Positions 26,242 through 35,809 of a stretch of 64,000 nucleotides of DNA are shown here, piece after piece (positions within the stretch are counted from its first letter, which is position 1; every line of letters begins with the position of its first letter). The DNA is from Arthrobacter sp. E3 (lineage in GTDB: Bacteria; Actinomycetota; Actinomycetes; Actinomycetales; Micrococcaceae): assembly GCF_017353415.1 (NCBI RefSeq), contig NZ_JAFMPX010000010.1:1-64000 (forward strand), read 5' to 3'. The notes beneath the pieces are model-generated. The model was not told the DNA's origin and did no database searches. It worked only from the letters and a program-made list of their open reading frames with translations. The position numbers and the translations under genes were made by a program.

Positions 26242-26283
26242 AATCCCCCGGAACCATCACGGTTCCGGGGGATTCCTGTTTTA
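26242..26283 (+). terminator. Rho-independent terminator after tRNA-CAT
   Basis: A perfect 14-bp stem, AATCCCCCGGAACC / GGTTCCGGGGGATT, with a 5-base loop is followed by CCTGTTTT. It starts six bases after the tRNA. Confidence 0.88.
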
Positions 26284-26331
26284 ACGGCCGTGCCCGGCGT
26301 GGGTCGGATCTGCCGAGGCAGAAATGACCTG

Positions 26332-26393
26332 CGGGGGCTGTTGTGGTGATCGGAGGCTGCTATAGCGGCGTCCGATCACCACAACAGCCCCCG
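26332..26393. repeat. Perfect 23-bp inverted repeat forming a 62-base hairpin
   Basis: Arms at 26332-26354 and 26371-26393 are exact reverse complements (left arm starts CGGGGGCTGTTGTGG). The 16-base spacer itself contains GCTGC/GCGGC around TATA, so the stem can extend further. There is no T tract on either side and a good terminator already lies 50 bases upstream. It could be a mobile REP-like unit, a second terminator or a processed RNA structure. Confidence 0.85.
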
Positions 26394-26473
26394 AGAGTGC
26401 TGCATACCCTGCAAGTGGCGACCATCGAGATCCGAGGACCACCCGCCTGTTGCGTGGATCACGCGAAGACGGT

Positions 26474-26493
26474 ATGTTACTCATGGGTAACAT
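26474..26493. promoter_or_regulatory. Palindromic operator upstream of acyl-CoA dehydrogenase
   Basis: ATGTTACTCATGGGTAACAT is palindromic at 18 of 20 positions and lies 59 bases before the acyl-CoA dehydrogenase start. Its TTACTCATgaGTAA-like core resembles sites bound by TetR regulators of fatty-acid and CoA-ester catabolism in actinobacteria. No regulator gene is adjacent. Confidence 0.55.
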
Positions 26494-26551
26494 GTTTGGC
26501 GCTGGGCTGAGCTGTTGACTGACCAACAAAGAGTTCGAGCAAAGGAATGCC

Positions 26552-27742
26552 GTGTCCAAGGCAGCAGTAGATCTAAACAACCTTCCCTACGCCGATGGCG
26601 ACTTCTACGGATTTGAGCAGATGCTCTCCAGTGAAGAGCGGGAACGCTTGCAAGAACTTCGGGACTTCCTGGGCAAGGAAGTAAAGCCCATTGCCACCAA
26701 CTGCTGGAACCGCGCGGAATTCCCCATGGAGATCATCCCCAAGCTGGCCGAACTGGACATCATGAGCCCTGTCCACCGGCAGGGCTACTCCAGCTTGTAT
26801 GCCGGATTGAGCCATGCTGAATTCACCAGGGCAGACGCCTCACTTGCCACGTTCATGGGAGTGCACGACGGCCTGTTCACCGGCTCCATCGAAGCCTTGG
26901 CCTCGGAAGAACAGAAGGCTGCATGGCTTCCCGACATTTACGCCATGAAGAAAATCGGCGCCTTTGGCCTGACGGAACCGCTGGGTGGATCCGATGTTGC
27001 CGGGGGCACGCGCACCACGGCAGTGCGTGATGGCGACAACTGGATCCTGAACGGTGCCAAGCGCTGGATCGGCAACGCCACGTTCTCCGACTGGGTGGTC
27101 ATCTACGCCCGCGACGTGGTCGACAACCAGGTCAAGGCCTTCCTCGTTGACACCGCACTGCCCGGCTACAGCGCCAGCAAGATTGAAAACAAGACGGCCC
27201 TGCGCACAGTGCAAAACGCCGACATCACGTTGGAGAACGTCGTGGTTCCGCATGAGTTCAAGCTTGCGGGCGGCAACAGCTTCCGCGACGTCAACAAGGT
27301 TCTCAAGGTCACTCGTCTGGCCGTCGCGTGGCAGGCCGTGGGCCAGCAAATGGCCGCCTTCGACGTTGCCCGCCGCTACGCCGTGGAGCGCCAGCAATTT
27401 GGCCGTCCCATCGCCTCCTTCCAAATGGTGCAGGACCAGTTGGTAAAGATGCTGGGCAACACCGTCGCCTCGACTTCCATGATGGTCCGGCTGTCCCAAC
27501 TCGAAGACCTAGGCCAGGCAAAGGACGAGCAATCGGCACTGGCCAAGGCCTTCACCACCGCACGCATGCGTGAAACGGTCGCCATGGGCCGGAGCCTCTT
27601 CGGCGGCAACGGCATTGTCACCGACTATGAAATGGCCAAAATCTTCGCCGATGCGGAGGCCATCTACTCCTACGAAGGCACCTACGAGATCAACACCCTC
27701 GTGACAGGCCGCGCCATCACCGGCATTTCAGCCATCGTCTAG
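26552..27742 (+). CDS. Acyl-CoA dehydrogenase (glutaryl-CoA dehydrogenase-like)
   Basis: 396-residue FAD enzyme that forms a double bond in an acyl-CoA thioester. N-terminal helices, the FAD/substrate segment GAFGLTEPLGGSDVAGGTRT near 133, and the C-terminal helical domain with RQQFGRPIASFQMVQDQLVKM are visible. The ending IYSYEGTYEINTLVTGRAITG carries the catalytic Glu and resembles the glutaryl-CoA dehydrogenase subgroup. Start GTG 26552 with AAAGGA upstream. It stands alone behind an operator-like palindrome, so it is probably regulated separately from the leucine cluster. Confidence 0.9.
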   Translation: MSKAAVDLNNLPYADGDFYGFEQMLSSEERERLQELRDFLGKEVKPIATNCWNRAEFPMEIIPKLAELDIMSPVHRQGYSSLYAGLSHAEFTRADASLATFMGVHDGLFTGSIEALASEEQKAAWLPDIYAMKKIGAFGLTEPLGGSDVAGGTRTTAVRDGDNWILNGAKRWIGNATFSDWVVIYARDVVDNQVKAFLVDTALPGYSASKIENKTALRTVQNADITLENVVVPHEFKLAGGNSFRDVNKVLKVTRLAVAWQAVGQQMAAFDVARRYAVERQQFGRPIASFQMVQDQLVKMLGNTVASTSMMVRLSQLEDLGQAKDEQSALAKAFTTARMRETVAMGRSLFGGNGIVTDYEMAKIFADAEAIYSYEGTYEINTLVTGRAITGISAIV

Positions 27743-27778
27743 GCGCCCTGCGCAACTTCCCCAGCCTGTTCCCCCGGC

Positions 27779-28408
27779 TCACTCACGCAGGGGGAGCAGC
27801 ACCGAGGGGCGCAGGTCCAGAACGAATTGCAGGGGATCCAAATATTCATCTCCACGCCGCACACCCCAATGCAGGCAGCTGGAAACCCCTGAGGCACCGC
27901 CGTTGCAATGCGTGATTCCTTCAACAGTACCCAGAACCTGGCTGCGCTTGACGGCGTCGCCAGACTTCAACGTAGAGGTAACAGGCTCAAAACTCAGCCG
28001 CAACCCGTCCTGGGTGGCAATGGTCAGCACGAAACGGTCCACCACCTTCCCGACAAACGACACGACCCCGTCAGTCGGTGCAAGTACCGGCGACCCTTGA
28101 ATGGCGGCCAGATCGACGCCGCGGTGCCCGGACAGCCACGGCTTGGCTGGCGGATCGAAGGTGTGTACCACCTGCGGCTTTCCTGCCAGCGGCCATCCCC
28201 AGGCGAGGGAGGCTGGCAGGGGAGCGGCCGACGTCGGACGTGGTCCGGCAAGCGCAGCGGAACGCGACATTGCAGCCCCACCGACATCCGCTGCAACAGA
28301 CGCTGGCGTGGAAGCAGAGGTGGCAAGCAACATCAGCGCGATGGTCAGAAGGGAACCCGGCAGTCGTGTCCTCTGGACCAGGCGCCAGGAACCAATAGGC
28401 ATGATCAT
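27779..28408 (-). CDS. Secreted M23-family (LytM) peptidoglycan peptidase
   Basis: 209 residues with an N-terminal export segment (LPGSLLTIALMLLATSASTPASVAA). The M23 domain begins near residue 75: GHRGVDLAAIQGSPVLAPTDGVV carries the first zinc-ligand His and Asp, and SCLHWGVRRGDEYLDP replaces the usual HLHFEV with LHWGV. It may cleave peptidoglycan cross-bridges or act as a regulator, because the terminal His pair is shortened to one visible His. It is convergent with the acyl-CoA dehydrogenase and divergent from rpsB; this position beside rpsB is common in actinobacteria. Confidence 0.87.
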   Translation of the reverse strand: MIMPIGSWRLVQRTRLPGSLLTIALMLLATSASTPASVAADVGGAAMSRSAALAGPRPTSAAPLPASLAWGWPLAGKPQVVHTFDPPAKPWLSGHRGVDLAAIQGSPVLAPTDGVVSFVGKVVDRFVLTIATQDGLRLSFEPVTSTLKSGDAVKRSQVLGTVEGITHCNGGASGVSSCLHWGVRRGDEYLDPLQFVLDLRPSVLLPLRE

Positions 28409-28754
28409 TCATCCATCGTGCACTCGCCCCGCCAAGCCTGGGTGGCTGGTGAGCCAATGTGTGGGCAAAACAACGGGAAATAGGGGCTGTGGGGGAGTGA
28501 ATGTTGTCCGCCGCGGTTGCTGTGTTGTAGTAGTATTGATGCAGCAGTGCGCTGATTGTGCATTGACTACGCGCACCCCACCCTGATGAGGTACCGGAAA
28601 GTTTTTCGGATCCTGCTGATGGATTGTGCCCATACGGTCCGCCTTGCGGTGGTTGATGGAATGCACGATGGGTGCCAGGAGCGCAGGAACTTACCGGATT
28701 TCCGGGCAGAACCAAACGCTAAACAACCGTAAAATTATAAGAAGGAGCGTCGGC
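28409..28754 (+). promoter_or_regulatory. Intergenic region with the rpsB leader
   Basis: 346 bases between the M23 peptidase gene and rpsB contain no convincing gene. It must hold the rpsB-tsf promoter and a leader of unknown length; S2 leaders are often autoregulated by ribosomal protein. The last part is AT-rich (CGTAAAATTATAAG) just before the AAGGAG ribosome binding site. I cannot assign a defined RNA structure. Confidence 0.5.
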
Positions 28755-29678
28755 ATGCCCGTCGTAACAATGCGCCAGCTGCTTGACAGCGGCGTCCACT
28801 TTGGACACCAGACCCGTCGTTGGAACCCGAAGATGAAGCGATTCATCCTCACGGAGCGCAACGGCATCTACATCATCGATCTGCAGCAGTCACTGTCTTT
28901 CATTGACCGCGCCTACGAGTTCGTGAAGGCCACCGTTGCACACGGCGGCACCGTACTCTTCGTCGGTACCAAGAAGCAGGCTCAGGAAGCAATTGCCGAC
29001 CAGGCTACCCGCGTGGGCCAGCCCTACGTGAACCAGCGCTGGTTGGGTGGAATGCTCACCAACTTCCAGACGGTTTCCAAGCGCATCTCGCGCATGAAGG
29101 AACTCGAAGAGATCGACTTCGACGACGTCGCCGGCTCGGGCCACACCAAGAAGGAGCTCTTGCTCCTCAAGCGTGAACTGACCAAGCTGCAGACCAACCT
29201 CGGTGGTATCCGCAACCTGACCAAGGCACCTTCAGTGCTCTGGGTTGTTGACACCCCGAAGGAACACCTCGCCATCGACGAGGCACACAAGCTGAACATC
29301 CCGGTTGTTGCCATCCTGGACTCCAACTGCAACCCTGACGAAGTTGACTTCCCGATCCCGGGCAACGACGACGCCATCCGCTCCGTTGCACTGTTGACCC
29401 GTGTGATCGCCGACGCCGTTGCTGAAGGCCTCATCGCCCGCAACGCCAAGGCAACCGGCAACGCAGAAGCACCGGCCGAGCCCCTCGCCGAGTGGGAGCG
29501 CGAACTCCTTGTTGGACACGACGCTGCCGAGGGCGAAGCAAAGGCAATCTCCGCCGAAGAAGCAGCCGAAGTGCTCTCCGGCACCGAAGCCGAGAATGCT
29601 GCTGCGACACTGATTGCAGACTCACCGGCCAAGGAAGCCGCTTCAGTCCTCTCCGAAGAGAAGACCGAAGACAAGTAA
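28755..29678 (+). CDS. rpsB: 30S ribosomal protein S2
   Basis: 307 residues from ATG 28755 with AAGGAG seven bases upstream. It starts [20 protein letters not shown] and has [17 protein letters not shown] near residue 95 and [20 protein letters not shown], all diagnostic of S2. The C-terminal 70 residues are Ala/Glu-rich, as in other actinobacteria. First gene of the translation block with tsf. Confidence 0.98.
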   Translation: MPVVTMRQLLDSGVHFGHQTRRWNPKMKRFILTERNGIYIIDLQQSLSFIDRAYEFVKATVAHGGTVLFVGTKKQAQEAIADQATRVGQPYVNQRWLGGMLTNFQTVSKRISRMKELEEIDFDDVAGSGHTKKELLLLKRELTKLQTNLGGIRNLTKAPSVLWVVDTPKEHLAIDEAHKLNIPVVAILDSNCNPDEVDFPIPGNDDAIRSVALLTRVIADAVAEGLIARNAKATGNAEAPAEPLAEWERELLVGHDAAEGEAKAISAEEAAEVLSGTEAENAAATLIADSPAKEAASVLSEEKTEDK

Positions 29679-29787
29679 CTCTCGTAGCCTGCCGGGATGC
29701 CAATTGGCGTTCCGGCAGTGCTGTGCCCGCCTAGTGCGGGAAATGAAGCAAGTGGCAACCAAGACAACTAGAAACAGGAGTTTCAAT

Positions 29788-30615
29788 ATGGCGAATTACA
29801 CCGCAGCAGATATCAAGGCTCTGCGCGAGCGCACGGGCGCCGGCATGATGGACGTCAAGAAGGCTCTCGACGAAGCAGACGGCAACGCTGACAAGGCCAT
29901 GGAGCTCATCCGTATCAAGGGCCTCAAGGGCGCCACCAAGCGCGAAGGCCGCTCCACTGCAGAGGGCCTCGTTGCCGCTGCCGTCGAGGGTGGCGTCGGC
30001 GTCATGGTTGAGGTCAATTGTGAAACCGACTTCGTCGCCAAGGCTGCTCCCTTCATCGAATTCGCCAACAAGGTTCTGGCCACGGCCATCTCCTCCGGCG
30101 TTTCTGATGTTGAAGGCCTGCTGGCCGTTGACGTGGACGGCAAGCCCATGTCCGAGGTCGTCATCGAAGCTGGCGCACTGCTGGGCGAAAAGGTGGCCGT
30201 CCGCCGCATGGCCCGCGTTGAAGGCGCCACGGTTGATGCCTACCTGCACAAGACCTCCAAGGACCTCCCGGCCCAGGTTGGCGTGCTGTTCGCCATCGAC
30301 GGCGAGAACCAGGAAGTTGCCCACGACGTGGCCGTGCACATTGCTGCCATGTCCCCGTCCGTTATGACACGCGACGAAATCTCCGCTGAGGTCGTTGAAA
30401 ACGAACGCCGCATCGCTGCCGAAACCGCACAGGCCGAAGGCAAGCCCGAAGCAGCCATGACGAAGATCGTTGAAGGCCGCCTGACCGGATTCTTCAAGGA
30501 GTCCGTCTTGGTTGACCAGTCCTTCGCCAAGGACGCCAAGAAGAGCGTCGGCACCGTACTGAGCGAAGCAAGCGTCAAGCCTGTCGCTTTTGCACGCTTC
30601 CGCGTTGGAGCATAA
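29788..30615 (+). CDS. tsf: Elongation factor Ts
   Basis: 275 residues from ATG 29788 with AGGAG upstream. The N-terminal UBA-like domain (AADIKALRERTGAGMMDVKK) and the EF-Tu-contacting CETDFVAKA near residue 80 are present. It is the guanine-nucleotide exchange factor for EF-Tu. It follows rpsB by 109 bases and is closed by a terminator. Confidence 0.98.
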   Translation: MANYTAADIKALRERTGAGMMDVKKALDEADGNADKAMELIRIKGLKGATKREGRSTAEGLVAAAVEGGVGVMVEVNCETDFVAKAAPFIEFANKVLATAISSGVSDVEGLLAVDVDGKPMSEVVIEAGALLGEKVAVRRMARVEGATVDAYLHKTSKDLPAQVGVLFAIDGENQEVAHDVAVHIAAMSPSVMTRDEISAEVVENERRIAAETAQAEGKPEAAMTKIVEGRLTGFFKESVLVDQSFAKDAKKSVGTVLSEASVKPVAFARFRVGA

Positions 30616-30645
30616 TTCACGCCAGCTAAGTAGCTTGATGTGACG

Positions 30646-30684
30646 AAGAAGGGGTGGCCGCACACAGCGGTTGCCCCTTCTTTG
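30646..30684 (+). terminator. Terminator after tsf
   Basis: A 9-bp perfect stem, AAGAAGGGG / CCCCTTCTT, encloses a partly paired GC-rich loop (GGCCGC...GCGGTT), followed by a short T run. It lies 30 bases after tsf and separates rpsB-tsf from pyrH. Confidence 0.8.
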
Positions 30685-30835
30685 CATCCAACGTCGGCTA
30701 AGATTTTCGAAGGCACCCTTTCTCCGCACACGGCGAGAGATCCAGTGCAACACCCCATCGCCCCAGCACAGCAGCTCGCTGGCGCACAGTGAAGCAACAA
30801 AAGAAGCAACAAAACCGGCACCCACGGAAGGCACC

Positions 30836-31591
30836 ATGACCACGAATATTTCGCAGACCGCGCCCAGCACCCCGGCACCCAAGGCTGGCAAACGCCGTCG
30901 TGTGTTGTTGAAGCTCTCAGGGGAAGTCTTTGGCAACGGCAAGTTGGGCGTTGATCCGGACACCATTCGCGGCATCGCACAGCAGATCGCCAGCACGGTT
31001 GACACTGTGGAGGTCGCCATTGTGGTGGGCGGCGGCAACTTCTTCCGCGGAGCCGAACTCTCCGCTGAGGGCATGGACCGTTCCCGCGCCGACTACATGG
31101 GCATGCTGGGCACCGTCATGAACTGCCTGGCCCTGCAGGACTTCCTGGAACAGGCTGGTGTGGATACCCGCGTGCAGAGCGCCATCACCATGGGACAGGT
31201 CGCCGAAGCGTACATTCCGCGCCGCGCCATCCGCCACCTGGAAAAGAGCCGCGTGGTCATCTTCGGTGCCGGTGCCGGTCTGCCCTACTTCTCCACCGAC
31301 ACGGTCGCAGCCCAGCGCGCGCTGGAGGTTCATGCCGACATCGTCCTCATGGCCAAGAATGGCGTTGACGGGGTCTACACGGCAGATCCGAAGAAGGACC
31401 CCACCGCCGTCAAATTGGACCACCTCAGCTACGACGAAGCCATGGCCCGGGACATCCGCGTCATGGACCAAACGGCGTTCAGCCTGTGCAAGGACAACAA
31501 CGTCACCATGTTGGTGTTCGGAATGGAAGGTGAGGGCAACGTGGCCCGCGCCATCCTCGGCGAGGAACTGGGAACGTTGGTCACCCCCTAG
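30836..31591 (+). CDS. pyrH: UMP kinase
   Basis: 251 residues from ATG 30836 with GGAAGG upstream. Amino-acid-kinase fold that phosphorylates UMP to UDP. The nucleotide loop [27 protein letters not shown], the [12 protein letters not shown] segment and [17 protein letters not shown] are characteristic. A 20-residue Thr/Ala/Pro leader precedes the core. Confidence 0.97.
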   Translation: MTTNISQTAPSTPAPKAGKRRRVLLKLSGEVFGNGKLGVDPDTIRGIAQQIASTVDTVEVAIVVGGGNFFRGAELSAEGMDRSRADYMGMLGTVMNCLALQDFLEQAGVDTRVQSAITMGQVAEAYIPRRAIRHLEKSRVVIFGAGAGLPYFSTDTVAAQRALEVHADIVLMAKNGVDGVYTADPKKDPTAVKLDHLSYDEAMARDIRVMDQTAFSLCKDNNVTMLVFGMEGEGNVARAILGEELGTLVTP

Positions 31592-31721
31592 CCGTGCCGA
31601 ACGGCTGTTTGAACGCGTGGCTGGCCCCGGCATCGGTGCAGCTCACGGTAGGATGGTTTCAGAATTGCCGTGGGCACATGCCGCGGAAAAGTTGTGTAGT
31701 CACTTATTGAGGGAGAGACGC

Positions 31722-32279
31722 GTGATCGAAGATACTTTGCTCGAGGCCGAAGAGAAGATGGACAAGGCCGTTGAGGTTGCCAAAGAGGAATTCTCCGCGG
31801 TTCGGACAGGGCGCGCCAACCCGGCCATGTTCCACAAGGTCATGGTTGAGTATTACGGCTCACCCACCCCGTTGCAGCAGCTTGCCTCCTTCGCCGTCCC
31901 CGAAGCCCGCACGCTGCTCATCACACCGTTCGACAAGACGGCGTTGCATGACATTGAGCGTGCCCTGAGCTCCTCGGAAGTGGGTGCCAACCCGTCCAAC
32001 GACGGCAACATCATCCGCATCATGATGCCCGAGCTGACCCAGGAACGCCGCAAGGAGTACGTCAAGATTGTGCGGACAAAGGGTGAAGACGCCAAGATTT
32101 CGGTGCGCAACATCCGCCGCAAGGCCAAGGAGCAGCTGGACAAGCTGGTCAAGGACGGCGACGCCGGTGAAGATGACGGCGCCCGTGCTGAAAAGGAACT
32201 CGATGGGCTGACCAAGGCCCACACGGAGAATATCGATGAGCTGCTGAAGCGCAAGGAAGTCGAGCTTCTAGAGGTCTAA
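31722..32279 (+). CDS. frr: Ribosome recycling factor
   Basis: 185 residues from GTG 31722 with GAGGGAGAG upstream. It starts [20 protein letters not shown] and contains the [10 protein letters not shown] signature and [14 protein letters not shown]. It splits post-termination ribosomes with EF-G. Length is typical. Its TAA overlaps the cdsA ATG by one base. Confidence 0.98.
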   Translation: MIEDTLLEAEEKMDKAVEVAKEEFSAVRTGRANPAMFHKVMVEYYGSPTPLQQLASFAVPEARTLLITPFDKTALHDIERALSSSEVGANPSNDGNIIRIMMPELTQERRKEYVKIVRTKGEDAKISVRNIRRKAKEQLDKLVKDGDAGEDDGARAEKELDGLTKAHTENIDELLKRKEVELLEV

Positions 32280-33562
32280 TGACGGACCCCAAGAGTGTGC
32301 CGGCAGGTTCCGCTGGGGAGCCTGCCGCGCCAAATTCAGAAGCCGGGTTGGTGCCAGCTCCGGCTAACTACCAATTTTCTTCACGGAAGGACCGCCGTCA
32401 TGCGGAGATGACGGGAATGATTCCCATGATCGTGCCCAAAAAAACTTCCGCGCAGGAGGCACCTTCCAAGGATAAGTACGACGGCGAACCCGCTTCCGCC
32501 GCTACCCCCACCGGCACTGTGGCAGGGGATGCGGCGGCGAAAGAGCCGGCTGCGGTGGAATCTGCACCGGCCGGCGTCGACAGTGCTGAACAAGCTGCAC
32601 CGCTACCGGTCTCCGCAGCTCAGGCAAACGGCATTCCGATGATCCCCGTGTCCCAAGGACCCTTCGGCGTGCTGCCCGAGGCCGCCACCAAGGTGAAACC
32701 ACCGCGGACCCCCAAAGCCGGGCGCGATCTGCCTGCAGCCATCACCGTGGGCGTCATTCTTCTGGCCCTTGTGGTCGGTTCCCTCCTGTTCTACCCGGTC
32801 GGGTTCGTTGTACTTGCAACAGCATTTTCCTGTGTTGGTGTTTGGGAAGTCACCCGGGCCATCGCCGGCAGGGGCATCAAAGCTCCGCTGACCCCCGTTA
32901 TGGTAGGTGCCCTGGCCATGCCGGCTTCGGCATATTTCGCCGGTGCGGAGGGGCTGCTCTTCGCCCTCGCCGCCAGCGCGGGTGCAACACTTTTGTGGCG
33001 TTCGCTGGACTCCGCACCTGGGGCTTTGAAGAGCATCTCCGCAGGTGTTTTCTCGCTGCTGTGGATACCCTTCCTTCTCAGCTTCGTATTCTTGATGCTG
33101 CGCGCCGAAAGCGGACCCACCACTGAGTTGACCATGAACCTGGGTGACATCAACGCGGGCATCGTACAAGTGATCATCATGCTGCTGCTGGTGGTTGCGA
33201 ACGACACGTTCGGCTACCTTGTGGGCGTTCTTTTTGGAAAGCACCCCATGGCCCCGAAGATCAGCCCCAAGAAGTCCTGGGAAGGCTTTGCCGGTTCCTT
33301 GGGTGGAGCGACGCTGGTGGCCATTCCGGCCACGGTATTCCTGCTCGACCAGCAGTGGTGGGTCGGTTTGGTCCTGGCCGTGGGCATGGTGTGTGCCGGC
33401 ACCAGTGGTGACTTTGCCGAGTCAATGATCAAGCGTGAACTAGGCGTAAAGGACATGAGCAACATCCTTCCCGGCCATGGCGGCGTCATGGACAGGCTGG
33501 ATTCGATCCTATTTGCAGCTCCTGTGGCTTACGCCATCTTTACCGTATTGGGCCAGTTCTAG
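32279..33562 (+). CDS. cdsA: Phosphatidate cytidylyltransferase
   Basis: 427-residue membrane enzyme making CDP-diacylglycerol from phosphatidate and CTP, the donor used by CDP-alcohol phosphatidyltransferases such as those elsewhere in this window. The C-terminal 270 residues are polytopic and end with the CDS signature region KISPKKSWEGFAGSLGGA and GVKDMSNILPGHGGVMDRLD. The first 150 or so residues are a low-complexity Ala/Pro/Glu extension not needed for catalysis, as in other Arthrobacter-like proteins. One-base overlap with frr. Confidence 0.96.
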   Translation: MTDPKSVPAGSAGEPAAPNSEAGLVPAPANYQFSSRKDRRHAEMTGMIPMIVPKKTSAQEAPSKDKYDGEPASAATPTGTVAGDAAAKEPAAVESAPAGVDSAEQAAPLPVSAAQANGIPMIPVSQGPFGVLPEAATKVKPPRTPKAGRDLPAAITVGVILLALVVGSLLFYPVGFVVLATAFSCVGVWEVTRAIAGRGIKAPLTPVMVGALAMPASAYFAGAEGLLFALAASAGATLLWRSLDSAPGALKSISAGVFSLLWIPFLLSFVFLMLRAESGPTTELTMNLGDINAGIVQVIIMLLLVVANDTFGYLVGVLFGKHPMAPKISPKKSWEGFAGSLGGATLVAIPATVFLLDQQWWVGLVLAVGMVCAGTSGDFAESMIKRELGVKDMSNILPGHGGVMDRLDSILFAAPVAYAIFTVLGQF

Positions 33563-33636
33563 GGGCCGAGGCCACGGTGCCAAGGCCATAGGGCCGGCCC
33601 CCCATTGTTGCGTTTCACAAGATAATAGTTCAAGGA

Positions 33637-34242
33637 ATGACAGTGACAGCGGAAAAGACAACCCAGATCAACTCCAAGTTGAAGCTGGTGGGCCCGAACG
33701 ATGTTGGCTACAACGTCAAGCAAGTGGACGTGTTTTTGGAGCGTGCCCGAGCCTATTTCCAGAACACTGACACGCTCGGAACTGCCGTCACCAGCCGAGA
33801 CGTGCGCACGGCCGCCTTTGACCCCGCACGCGGAGGTTACAGTCCGCAGGCGGTTGACGCCGCCATGGACCGGATCGAAGACGAGTACGTGCTTCGTGAA
33901 AAAGAACTGCTCATCGCGACAAAGGGTGAACAGGCGTGGATGATGAAGATCGGTAAGTCAGTCACTGTGCTGCGCGCTCGTCTCCACCGTCCCGACGGGG
34001 ATCGCTTCCGGCGCCCCAGGAGGAGGAATGCCGCAAGCTATAACTTCAACGACGTTGACGTGCTTTGCCGCGAACTGCTGACCTACATCGAAGCCAACGG
34101 TGAACTCAGCGTCGACGTAGTGCGTCGGGCGGTGTTTGCTCGTGAAAAGGGCGCCGACGGCTACGAAGAAAGCCAAGTGGACGCATTCTTGGACAGTGTT
34201 GTGGAACTGATGGCGACCAACGACTCGATGACACCCCGCTGA
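33637..34242 (+). CDS. DivIVA-domain-containing protein
   Basis: 201 residues. Three short DivIVA-type repeats are visible, each with a 'GY...VD.FL/AMDRI' pattern: GPNDVGYNVKQVDVFLERAR near 20, ARGGYSPQAVDAAMDRIEDE near 65, and EKGADGYEESQVDAFLDSVV near 170. A basic linker (FRRPRRRN) separates them. Such proteins follow cdsA in many actinobacteria and are thought to localise to the envelope or cell poles; the exact role is unknown. Confidence 0.82.
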   Translation: MTVTAEKTTQINSKLKLVGPNDVGYNVKQVDVFLERARAYFQNTDTLGTAVTSRDVRTAAFDPARGGYSPQAVDAAMDRIEDEYVLREKELLIATKGEQAWMMKIGKSVTVLRARLHRPDGDRFRRPRRRNAASYNFNDVDVLCRELLTYIEANGELSVDVVRRAVFAREKGADGYEESQVDAFLDSVVELMATNDSMTPR

Positions 34243-34306
34243 CTAACGTCTACTTTCCAGCCGGACGATCAGTTAGCAGACCATGCAGCCAGCAGGCCAA
34301 GCAACG

Positions 34307-35809
34307 TCAGTTGGGCTGGGTTCGCGGGTTATCCACGGCCAAAGGTCTTTCCGGTACGTGCAACTTGGTCATGAAACGTGACACGGAAGAACTGCGCCGC
34401 TGTGCAGTTGCCTTGGACACCAGGATCGTGACAAAGAACGCTGCGGGTACGGTCCATGCCGCGGGCTGCGTCAGTAGATCGCGCCACACGGAATCGGCTG
34501 CCGTTTGGGCGCCGAGCATGATGGCTGACCCGCACAGAATGCCACCGGCCAACATGCCGGCTACGGCTCCGGCGTCGGTGAGCCCTCGCCACCAGATCCC
34601 CAGCAGCAGTAGGGGGCAGATGGTGGAGGCCGTGAAGGCAAAGACGAGGCCCACACTGCCAGCCAGCGCCAGTGAATCCGTCACCATGGCCACGCCGAAA
34701 GGAACAACGGCGGCGAAGACGGCCGCGATTCTAAACCCGCGCACACTTCCACCTAGCACGTCCTGGCTGATGACACCTGCCAGCGAAACCACAAGTCCTG
34801 ACGTTGTGGACAAGAAGGCGGCGAAAGCGCCCGCGACCACCAGGGCTGAGAGGATCTCCCCGCCCAGCCCGCCAATCAGCGTTCCGGGCAGCAGCAATAC
34901 TGTGGCATCCGGGTAGCCGTTGGCGGCTAGGTCAGGCAGAAATACCCTGCCCAACACGCCGTAGATGGTGGGGAATAGGTAGAAGATGGTCAGTAGCCCC
35001 AGCACGATCAGGGTCGTGCGGCGGGCGGCCGCGCCGTCGGGGTTGGTATAGAAACGCACCAAAACGTGCGGCAGGCCCAAGGTTCCAAACAGCAGGGCCA
35101 CCATGAGTGACAGAGTGCTGTAGGTGGAATCACCGGACAACGGCATTGAAGGCGGGAACAACTCGGTGCCAGCCGGAATGGCGGCACCGGAACCGGTGGT
35201 GCCGGAGAGCATGAGCAGGATGAAGATGGCGGGCACGGCCAGGGCCGTCAGCTTGAGCCAGTACTGGAAGGCCTGCACGAACGTGATGGAGCGCATGCCG
35301 CCTGTCACCACCGTCAGGCAGACCACGACGACGACGGAACCTGCCCCCACCCATGATGGCAGCCCCGTGGTGGTGCGAATGGTCAATGCGGCACCGTGCA
35401 ATTGCGGCACAATGTAGAACCAGCCAACCACCACCACCAGCACGCTGGTGACGTAGCGGGCCGTGGCGGATTCGAGCCTGGCCTCGGCAAAGTCGGGGAT
35501 GGTGTATGCGCCCGATCGGCGCAGGGGGGCGGCGACAAAGAACAGCAGCATCAGGTAGCCGGCCGTGTAGCCGATGGGGAACCAGAGGGCATCGAGCCCG
35601 GAGATGGCGATGAGTCCGGCGATGCCCAAAAAACTTGCTGCTGACAGGTACTCACCTCCAATAGCAGAGGCATTCCACCACGGTTTTACAGTGCGTGAGG
35701 CCACGTAGAAGTCGCTCGTGGTGCGGGAGACCCGCAGCCCGTAAAAGCCGATGATGGTAGTGATCGCTGAAACCAGGATCAACGCCGTGTAGCCGATTCC
35801 CGGGTTCAC
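34307..35809 (-). CDS. Sodium:solute (acetate-type) symporter, paralog 1
   Basis: 500-residue SSS-family permease with 12-13 hydrophobic segments. It carries the ActP/MctC-like early motif TSDFYVASRTVKPWWNASAIGGEYLSAASFLG near residue 30-60 and GLPHVLVRFYTNPDGAAARRT in mid-protein. It probably takes up acetate or other short monocarboxylates with sodium or protons. It starts at a GTG overlapping the small membrane protein's stop (GTGA). It is shorter than the paralog at 38834-40486 and lies on the other side of the two-component genes. Confidence 0.88.
   Translation of the reverse strand: MNPGIGYTALILVSAITTIIGFYGLRVSRTTSDFYVASRTVKPWWNASAIGGEYLSAASFLGIAGLIAISGLDALWFPIGYTAGYLMLLFFVAAPLRRSGAYTIPDFAEARLESATARYVTSVLVVVVGWFYIVPQLHGAALTIRTTTGLPSWVGAGSVVVVVCLTVVTGGMRSITFVQAFQYWLKLTALAVPAIFILLMLSGTTGSGAAIPAGTELFPPSMPLSGDSTYSTLSLMVALLFGTLGLPHVLVRFYTNPDGAAARRTTLIVLGLLTIFYLFPTIYGVLGRVFLPDLAANGYPDATVLLLPGTLIGGLGGEILSALVVAGAFAAFLSTTSGLVVSLAGVISQDVLGGSVRGFRIAAVFAAVVPFGVAMVTDSLALAGSVGLVFAFTASTICPLLLLGIWWRGLTDAGAVAGMLAGGILCGSAIMLGAQTAADSVWRDLLTQPAAWTVPAAFFVTILVSKATAQRRSSSVSRFMTKLHVPERPLAVDNPRTQPN

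Noticed and set aside
27309-27539. Short frames on both strands inside the acyl-CoA dehydrogenase gene
   Set aside because: Pro/Arg-rich shadow translations of a well-supported gene.
33555-33601. GGGGCCG/CGGCCCC inverted repeat after cdsA as a terminator
   Set aside because: Only 7 bp with a loop of over 20 bases and no T tract.
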